Positions 58,336 to 64,000 of a stretch of 64,000 nucleotides of DNA are shown piece by piece. The notes under the pieces are model-generated. The model did no database searches. It was not told the origin of the DNA and saw only the letters and a list, made by a program, of their open reading frames with translations. The stretch comes from Acinetobacter chengduensis (GTDB lineage Bacteria; Pseudomonadota; Gammaproteobacteria; Pseudomonadales; Moraxellaceae): NCBI RefSeq assembly GCF_003664645.1, contig NZ_RCHC01000018.1, positions 1 to 64,000 of the forward strand, written 5' to 3'. The position numbers and the translations under genes were made by a program. How positions within the stretch are numbered: the first letter of the stretch is position 1; each line of letters begins with the position of its first letter.

Positions 58336-59495
58336 ATAGCTATTTATTAAATCACTTTGCACAGCAACTCGATGACTTAAAACAACAAGGCAATTTACGT
58401 CAATTTAGTACCAATGTGCAGCAAAGTCGTTTTATACGCATCAATGAACGTGAAATGTTAAATTTGGCATCCAACGATTATTTGGGACTCGCTTCAAATC
58501 TACAATTACGCGAACAGTTTTTTGATGAAACGCCCATTGCACAGCGCACTATGAGCTCATCATCTTCACGTTTACTCACTGGAAACTTTCCTGAGTTTGA
58601 ACAGTTAGAAGCTAGTTTGAGTCAGGCTTTCGCTGGACGTTCAGCTTTATTATTTAACAGTGGTTATCACATGAATATTGGTATTTTGCCTGCCTTGGCA
58701 GATACCAAAACCTTAATATTGGCGGATAAATTAGTACATGCCAGTATGATTGATGGCATGCGCTTATCTACTGCTAAGTTTTTGCGCTATCGCCACAATG
58801 ATTTATTGCACTTAGAGCAGTTGCTGAGCAAACATCATGACAGTAACGACATTGAGCGAATTATTGTGGTTACTGAATCCATATTTAGTATGGATGGTGA
58901 TGAAACAGATTTAGCAGCTTTGGTGCAATTGAAGCAACAATTTAGCAAAGTCATGCTGTATGTGGATGAGGCACACGCGATTGGTGTGCGTGGTGAGCGT
59001 GGGCTTGGCTGTGCTGAGCAATATGATGTGATCGAACAGATTGATTTATTGGTTGGAACCTTTGGTAAGGCCTTGGCTTCGGTGGGGGGGTATTTAATTT
59101 GCTATCCAATCTTACGAGATTACCTCATCAATACCATGCGTCCGTTAATTTTTAGTACAGCACAACCACCGATTTGCATGGCATGGACGAATTTTATTTT
59201 TCAACGTGTTATGTCACTTAAACAGCCACGTGCAGACTTAATGACATTGAGCCAAAGCTTACAACAAGGTGTGCGTGCGAAGGGTTTTGAGTGTCCGTCT
59301 AGTTCACATATTGTGCCAGTGATTATTGGAGATTCTGCAAAAACTGTAGCAAAAGCTCAAGTCTTGCAAGAGGCTGGATTTTATATCATGCCCGTACGGC
59401 CGCCGACTGTGCCAAAGCAAAGCGCACGATTACGTATTTCTTTAACTGCCCAGATTCAGCCTGCTGAACTTGATCAGTTGTTGCAATTGGTTTAG
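58332..59495 (+). CDS. bioF: 8-amino-7-oxononanoate synthase
   Basis: PLP enzyme condensing pimeloyl-ACP with L-alanine. 387 residues, normal length; [23 protein letters not shown], the Asp in [16 protein letters not shown] and the Schiff-base Lys in [14 protein letters not shown] are visible. Start GTG overlaps the bioA stop by four bases (GTGA), typical of translational coupling. Confidence 0.95.
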   Translation: MNSYLLNHFAQQLDDLKQQGNLRQFSTNVQQSRFIRINEREMLNLASNDYLGLASNLQLREQFFDETPIAQRTMSSSSSRLLTGNFPEFEQLEASLSQAFAGRSALLFNSGYHMNIGILPALADTKTLILADKLVHASMIDGMRLSTAKFLRYRHNDLLHLEQLLSKHHDSNDIERIIVVTESIFSMDGDETDLAALVQLKQQFSKVMLYVDEAHAIGVRGERGLGCAEQYDVIEQIDLLVGTFGKALASVGGYLICYPILRDYLINTMRPLIFSTAQPPICMAWTNFIFQRVMSLKQPRADLMTLSQSLQQGVRAKGFECPSSSHIVPVIIGDSAKTVAKAQVLQEAGFYIMPVRPPTVPKQSARLRISLTAQIQPAELDQLLQLV

Positions 59496-59499
59496 CTCA

Positions 59500-60288
59500 A
59501 TGACGCAATTTGAAGCCAATAAAGCACAGGTCGCTTTACGTTTTGCTCAAGCAGGGCAAAGCTATACAGAACATGCGGTAGTACAAAAGCAGATTGCTCA
59601 GCAACTGCTACTCTTGATTCAGCAATACTGCCCTAATTTGTTGAATCAGCCGATTGATCATGTGTTTGAAATCGGCTGTGGTTCGGGAAATTTAAGTCAT
59701 TTACTGATGCAACAGCTACGCATTCAGCATTTTTCTCTTAATGATTTATATGCCGAAGTGCAACAACATTTTAGCGAGCAACACAATCTGGATTGGCTGA
59801 TTGGTGATATTGAACAGCTGAGCTTTCCTACTCACTTAGACTTAGTGGCTTCAAGTTCGGCATTGCAATGGATACATGATTTAGATGCCATTTTTCAAAA
59901 AGTGCACGATAGCTTAAAGACACAAGGTGTTTTTTGTTTTTCGAGTTTTGGTCATCAAAATTTAAAAGAAATTAAAACCCTGACAGGTCAAGGCCTAAGC
60001 TATTTATCTCTGGCTGAATTGCAAAATAAACTACAACTCGCGGGTTTTGAGATTTTGCATTTATCTGAGCAAATTTGCCCTGTGTATTTTCAGCATCCCA
60101 AGCAGGTGCTACAGCATCTTAAAGCAACAGGGGTGACGGCGACGGCATCTCATTTTCGCTGGACTAAACAATCATTGGCCAGTTTTTATCAGGCCTATCA
60201 ACAGTTTTCACATATAGATCAGTTGGGTCAGATTCAATACTCGCTGAGCTATCATCCGATTTATTGTATTGCACGGAGATTGCCATGA
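59500..60288 (+). CDS. bioC: Malonyl-ACP O-methyltransferase BioC
   Basis: SAM-dependent methyltransferase that starts pimelate synthesis by methylating malonyl-ACP. 262 residues; SAM motif HVFEIGCGSGNLSHLL, acidic LIGDIEQLSF, and DLVASSSALQWIHDLD typical of BioC. The open frame extends upstream, but ATG 59500 just after the bioF stop gives the standard N-terminus. Confidence 0.92.
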   Translation: MTQFEANKAQVALRFAQAGQSYTEHAVVQKQIAQQLLLLIQQYCPNLLNQPIDHVFEIGCGSGNLSHLLMQQLRIQHFSLNDLYAEVQQHFSEQHNLDWLIGDIEQLSFPTHLDLVASSSALQWIHDLDAIFQKVHDSLKTQGVFCFSSFGHQNLKEIKTLTGQGLSYLSLAELQNKLQLAGFEILHLSEQICPVYFQHPKQVLQHLKATGVTATASHFRWTKQSLASFYQAYQQFSHIDQLGQIQYSLSYHPIYCIARRLP

Positions 60289-60935
60289 CGGCTTCGGTTT
60301 ATTTTATCAGTGGCATTGACACAGGTATTGGTAAAACCTACACAACAGGCTATTTGGCAAAACTATGGAATGCGCAAGGACGAAAGACCATTACGCAAAA
60401 GCTTGTACAAACAGGTAATACAGATATCTCTGAGGATATTGAGCAACACCGTCAAATTATGGGTATGGGGTGGTTTCCAGAAGATGAAACAAAGCTCACG
60501 ATGCCTGAAATTTTTAGTTATCCTGCATCGCCTCATTTGGCTACAAAAATTGATGGCCGAGAGATCGATTTTGACAAAATAGCCGATGCTACCCAGCAAT
60601 TAGCAAGCAAGTATGACGTTGTTTTGTTAGAGGGTGCGGGCGGTTTAATGGTGCCACTGACTACTGAATTACTGACAATTGACTACGTTGCGGAGAAAAA
60701 ATTCCCCGTGATTTTAGTGACTTCAGGTCGTTTGGGCAGTATTAATCATACGATTTTAAGTTTGGAAACACTTAAAATCCGTGGCTTAGAATTGTATGCA
60801 TTGGCCTATAATTTAAATGATGAATCACAAGATGAACTCATTTCTAAAGATACCGCTGAATATTTAAAAGCCTATTTAGTGAAAAATTTTCCAAAAAGTC
60901 TTTGGATTGATATTCCTGTGGTTGAAGTCGCATAA
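60285..60935 (+). CDS. bioD: Dethiobiotin synthetase BioD
   Basis: ATP-dependent ring-forming ligase producing dethiobiotin. 216 residues; P-loop GIDTGIGKTYTTG, Lys in KLVQTGN, and LLEGAGGLMVPLT are BioD landmarks. ATG 60285 overlaps the bioC stop (ATGA). BioB, the last step, is not in the window. Confidence 0.93.
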   Translation: MTASVYFISGIDTGIGKTYTTGYLAKLWNAQGRKTITQKLVQTGNTDISEDIEQHRQIMGMGWFPEDETKLTMPEIFSYPASPHLATKIDGREIDFDKIADATQQLASKYDVVLLEGAGGLMVPLTTELLTIDYVAEKKFPVILVTSGRLGSINHTILSLETLKIRGLELYALAYNLNDESQDELISKDTAEYLKAYLVKNFPKSLWIDIPVVEVA

Positions 60936-61029
60936 AGTTGTAGCAAAATGCGAAATATCACAATAATTATTTAGACTCATCTCTAAGATACAAGCATAGC
61001 CAGTCATTGCATAAGATTAAGCAGATAAA

Positions 61030-61060
61030 AAAAGACAGATTGAAAAATCTGTCTTTTGGG
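61030..61060. terminator. Bidirectional terminator between bioD and rluB
   Basis: 11-bp stem AAAAGACAGAT (61030-61040) with ATCTGTCTTTT (61047-61057), A- and T-rich flanks. Confidence 0.8.
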
Positions 61061-61079
61061 GTTTTAAAGCTTAAAAGTA

Positions 61080-62159
61080 TTAGAACTTTTTAAAGCCTTT
61101 GTTTAAACCGTATGGCTTACGTGGTGCATTTTGATCACGTTCTTCACGACGACCAAATGCTTGCTCATTGCTACGAGGCTCACGGCGTTGGAATGAATTG
61201 CCATCGCGGTTGTCACGACGCGCAAAGTTCGAACCATTTTGGTTTTCACGACGTTGGCCTTGATCTTCACGGCGTTCACGTTCACGACCATAAGATTGAG
61301 GTTGTTCTTCGTTGTCACGACGTTGTTGACGTAAGAAACCACCACGGCGTGCTGCCATTGGTTTTTCTTGCATACGTTCGTTGCGACGTTTTGCCATACC
61401 ATAAAGGCCAGTGCCTTGGCGTGGTTTTAATTCAACTAATTTAGTTAAATTATCGATATCGTTTTTGTCTAATTCCATCCAGCGACCTGTACGAAGTTCG
61501 CGTGGAAGAATAACCGTACCATAACGTGTACGTAGTAAACGGCTTACTTTAAGACCTTGTGATTCAAAGATACGACGTACTTCACGGTTACGGCCTTCTT
61601 TTACCACCACTTGGAACCAACGGTTGATACCTTCACCACCAATTTCAGAGAATGATTCAAATTTCGCAGGGCCGTCATCCAGTGTTACGCCTTGAAGCAT
61701 GTTGTTTTTAAGTTGAGGCGTAACCTCACCCATTACACGCACAGCATATTCACGTTCGATTTCGTTTGAAGGGTGCATCAAGCGGTTCGCCATTTCACCA
61801 TCGTTAGTGAATAGCAACAAGCCAGTTGAGTTGATGTCTAGACGACCAACCATTACCCAACGATCACCTTGAATTTGTGGTAATTGTTCAAATACAGTTG
61901 GACGGTTTTCAGGGTCATTGCGTGAGCAAATTTCACCTTCTGGTTTGTAGTAAATCAACACACGACGACGAATTTCGTCTTCAATTTGGAACTGTACTTT
62001 ACGACCATCGATGCGAAGCTCATCACCTGGTTCAATACGTTCACCCACTTGGGCAACTTGCCCATTTACGCTTACACGTCCAGCGGCAATGACTTCTTCC
62101 ATATAACGGCGAGAACCCAAACCAACACGTGCAAGCACCTTTTGCAATTTTTCACTCAT
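61080..62159 (-). CDS. rluB: 23S rRNA pseudouridine(2605) synthase RluB
   Basis: 359-residue pseudouridine synthase. N-terminal S4 domain (EKLQKVLARVGLGSRRYMEE), catalytic Asp in GRLDINSTGLLLFTNDGE, and EGRNREVRRIFE. A 100-residue Arg/Asn/Gln-rich C-terminal tail (about 258-359) is low complexity and probably RNA-binding. It follows scpB by 41 bp. Confidence 0.93.
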   Translation of the reverse strand: MSEKLQKVLARVGLGSRRYMEEVIAAGRVSVNGQVAQVGERIEPGDELRIDGRKVQFQIEDEIRRRVLIYYKPEGEICSRNDPENRPTVFEQLPQIQGDRWVMVGRLDINSTGLLLFTNDGEMANRLMHPSNEIEREYAVRVMGEVTPQLKNNMLQGVTLDDGPAKFESFSEIGGEGINRWFQVVVKEGRNREVRRIFESQGLKVSRLLRTRYGTVILPRELRTGRWMELDKNDIDNLTKLVELKPRQGTGLYGMAKRRNERMQEKPMAARRGGFLRQQRRDNEEQPQSYGRERERREDQGQRRENQNGSNFARRDNRDGNSFQRREPRSNEQAFGRREERDQNAPRKPYGLNKGFKKF

Positions 62160-62200
62160 GACAGCATAACCTTAGAAATTATCATCAACAGTTCACCTAT

Positions 62201-62791
62201 TTATGACTTCGGTGCATTAGCATCGAGGGCCATAAAAGCTTCCTTGGCATCCTGCAGGGGAGGCAATTGGCTTAAAGAAGTTAAACCAAAAGCATTTAAA
62301 AATTGAGGCGTTGTGATTAACAACGATGGTCTTCCTGGGAGTTCACGAAAACCAGATTCTTTAATCCAGTTCCAATCAAATAATGTACGTAAAATTTGAC
62401 TGTTATTGGTTACTCCACGAATTTGCTCAATGTCTGCTCGTGTTACGGGTTGATGGTAAGCAACCACAGCAAGGGTTTCGAGCAAAGATGGCGATAAGCG
62501 AGATGGTCGCTCAGGCCAAGTTTGTGCAATGATTTTACGATATTTTGCACGGACTTGAAAACGGAAACCTTGCGCGGTTTCAACGAGTTCAATTGATCTG
62601 CCATGTTGCAACATAGAAAGTTGCTGCAAATATTGGCGTAATTCTGTTTTGCTAAAGCGATCTTGGAAAGCTTCTTTTAGACGCGCGATGGATACGGCTG
62701 CATCACTGGCAAAAATAATCGCTTCAAGTTGCATGAGGATTTCATGCAGATCATCTTGAGGTGTAGATAATATATTTTGGTCTGAACTCAT
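62201..62791 (-). CDS. scpB: Segregation and condensation protein B
   Basis: 196-residue winged-helix protein that binds ScpA in the SMC complex. LEAIIFASDAAVSIARLKEAF, LETLAVVAYHQPVTRADIEQIRG and ELPGRPSLLITTPQFLNAFGL are family motifs. AAGGAG spacing favours ATG 62791 over ATG 62797; it overlaps the scpA stop (ATGA). Confidence 0.93.
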   Translation of the reverse strand: MSSDQNILSTPQDDLHEILMQLEAIIFASDAAVSIARLKEAFQDRFSKTELRQYLQQLSMLQHGRSIELVETAQGFRFQVRAKYRKIIAQTWPERPSRLSPSLLETLAVVAYHQPVTRADIEQIRGVTNNSQILRTLFDWNWIKESGFRELPGRPSLLITTPQFLNAFGLTSLSQLPPLQDAKEAFMALDANAPKS

Positions 62792-63582
62792 GCGCATGCT
62801 CCTTGAATTGCAAGCGGTGCTTCTACACCTGACGCGATGATGTGAACTTTTTGCTGTCGCGTGAGTTCTAAAATAGCCATAAAAGTCACGACCATGCCCA
62901 TACGGCCTTGGCTCGGTGTTAATAAAGCTTCAAAAGGGAGAACTTCGCCACTCAGTAATTTTTGTTCAATATGGGCAATACGCTCTTCAAGCAATACGGG
63001 TTCTTGCGTAATTTGATGCACAACAGGTTCTGGGCGGTTAAACACACAGAGCATGGCATCACGCAGTAAATTGGCTTGATGGCCGTCATTGCTTTGTAAA
63101 GTTTGTCCTAAACTCACATTAGTTTCAAACGTATCGCGCTCTAAGATCGGCATTTGGCCTAAACGTTCAGCCGCTTGTTTTATACGTAAATAGTTTTCTA
63201 AACGATCAATTAATTCTTGTTTCGGGTCAACTTCAGTTGCACTTACAGATTTGGGTTTAGGTAATAATAAACGAGATTTTAAGTCAGCAAGTAAGGCTGC
63301 CATCACCATGTAATCGGCAGTCAGCTCAATATTCAGAGACTTCATCGCATCCATATAAGACAGATACTGGGCTGCAATTGGCGCGATATCGACTTGTAAT
63401 AAGTCAAAGCCATTTTTTTGAATCAGGTAGATCAGAAAGTCGAGTGGTCCTTCGAAATGCTCTAAAAGAATTTCAAATGCAGCTGGAGGAATGTATAAAT
63501 CCTCTGGAATAGTCTCTTGCCACTCATCCAAAACGCGGATGTGTGTAGATGCTTCCATAGGTTCATGGACAATTTCATTCAT
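62788..63582 (-). CDS. scpA: Segregation and condensation protein A (kleisin)
   Basis: 264-residue kleisin bridging the SMC heads. FEGPLDFLIYLIQKNGFDLLQVDIAPIAAQYL is the N-terminal kleisin signature (split across residues 44-75); C-terminal winged helix at the end (FMAILELTRQQKV). Partner smc is at 44.6-48.1 kb. Confidence 0.94.
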   Translation of the reverse strand: MNEIVHEPMEASTHIRVLDEWQETIPEDLYIPPAAFEILLEHFEGPLDFLIYLIQKNGFDLLQVDIAPIAAQYLSYMDAMKSLNIELTADYMVMAALLADLKSRLLLPKPKSVSATEVDPKQELIDRLENYLRIKQAAERLGQMPILERDTFETNVSLGQTLQSNDGHQANLLRDAMLCVFNRPEPVVHQITQEPVLLEERIAHIEQKLLSGEVLPFEALLTPSQGRMGMVVTFMAILELTRQQKVHIIASGVEAPLAIQGACA

Positions 63583-63859
63583 TGCAGTTATAGGCCACGC
63601 GAATTTTCAAAGGCATGAAAGATATTTTTCTTCGATCTCACATCGAAAGAAAAAGCATATAAGTAATAGGCCTAGTGTAATTGAAAATTGCACTCAAAGA
63701 AATTGCTTAGCAGACCAAATGCTCAAAAACCTGAAAATATATAGGGTTTATTTATTTAGCCGCGCATTTTCAAAACAAAATGATTGCAATATCACAGCGT
63801 AAAGGCACATTGTAGCGTGCTATGTAACATGTAGTCAGGCCAGCTATAGGGATAATGAT

Positions 63860-64000
63860 ATGAACAATGACACAAACAATAATCTGAGAAATGCGGATCA
63901 AGAGCAGGGTCAACCTACAGTTGGAGTCTTAGTCAGTTCATTTGATTCAATTAAACCAGCTTTCAGTTCTTTAGAGGGGCGTACAGTCAAACTCCACTTA
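63860..64000 (+). CDS. Incomplete gene at window end, possible GNAT acetyltransferase
   Basis: First 47 codons only (MNNDTNNNLRNADQEQ..., ending SLEGRTVKLHL). An AGGG ribosome site lies at 63848-63851. The LEGRTVKL segment resembles the first strand of GNAT acetyltransferases, but too little is visible for a firm call. Divergent from scpA. Confidence 0.5.
   Translation, partial: MNNDTNNNLRNADQEQGQPTVGVLVSSFDSIKPAFSSLEGRTVKLHL

Noticed and set aside
61112..61444. His-rich 110-codon open frame on the plus strand
   Set aside because: It is antisense to the Arg-rich tail of rluB; the composition is explained by that tail.

Overview
The window is a chromosomal segment of a low-GC gammaproteobacterium, almost certainly Acinetobacter. 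The evidence is gene content and order: rpoN-hpf-ibaG-murA-hisG-hisD-hisC, the six-gene fil cluster (filA-F), GntR-smc-zipA-ligA, coaX-birA and scpA-scpB-rluB are all arrangements known from that genus. Intergenic DNA is A/T-rich, and many genes end in clear stem-loop/T-tract terminators. I saw no tRNA, rRNA, CRISPR array, insertion sequence or prophage.

Layout: 0.4-7.4 kb holds sigma-54, ribosome hibernation, a BolA-like protein, MurA and three histidine genes. pabB (7.5-8.8 kb) runs towards them. 9.1-17.5 kb is the fil cluster: DUF6160 protein, C39-like peptidase, two beta-barrel proteins, an exported protein and a lipoprotein. 17.6-25.5 kb is housekeeping: two Nudix hydrolases, gamma-carbonic-anhydrase-like protein, tsaB-uppP-rsmJ, a membrane-bound C13 peptidase, fghA, a DUF2218 protein and rpe. 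Directly after rpe lies an unusual tandem array of five 12-bp units carrying DnaA-box-like cores. 25.9-29.7 kb is a copper-resistance operon (Cys/His-rich protein, CopA oxidase, Met/His-rich peptide, CopB). 29.8-30.6 kb has a guanidine-II (mini-ykkC) riboswitch ahead of two tandem SMR exporter genes.

30.8-38 kb contains a NERD-domain protein, an SseB-like protein, dusC and a five-gene type IV (pseudo)pilin cluster. Its last member is an 832-residue PilX/GspK-like protein with a bactofilin-like 17-18-residue repeat solenoid; no PilY1 gene is present. 38-51 kb holds ccsA-like/ffh (divergent), a small hydrolase, coaX/birA, a TSUP transporter, GntR-smc-zipA and ligA. 51-56 kb holds an SDR enzyme, an orphan small protein in an A/T-rich pocket, rlmF, a bacterioferritin lacking the haem-ligand Met, and an exported one-Cys PrxQ. 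56.2-60.9 kb is a biotin locus (BioH-like hydrolase, bioA, bioF, bioC, bioD). The window closes with rluB, scpB, scpA (minus strand) and the first 47 codons of an incomplete plus-strand gene.

The least explained parts are the 12-bp array after rpe, the pilin cluster with the solenoid PilX-like protein, and the fil cluster. All homology statements come from motif recognition by eye; no database search was run.
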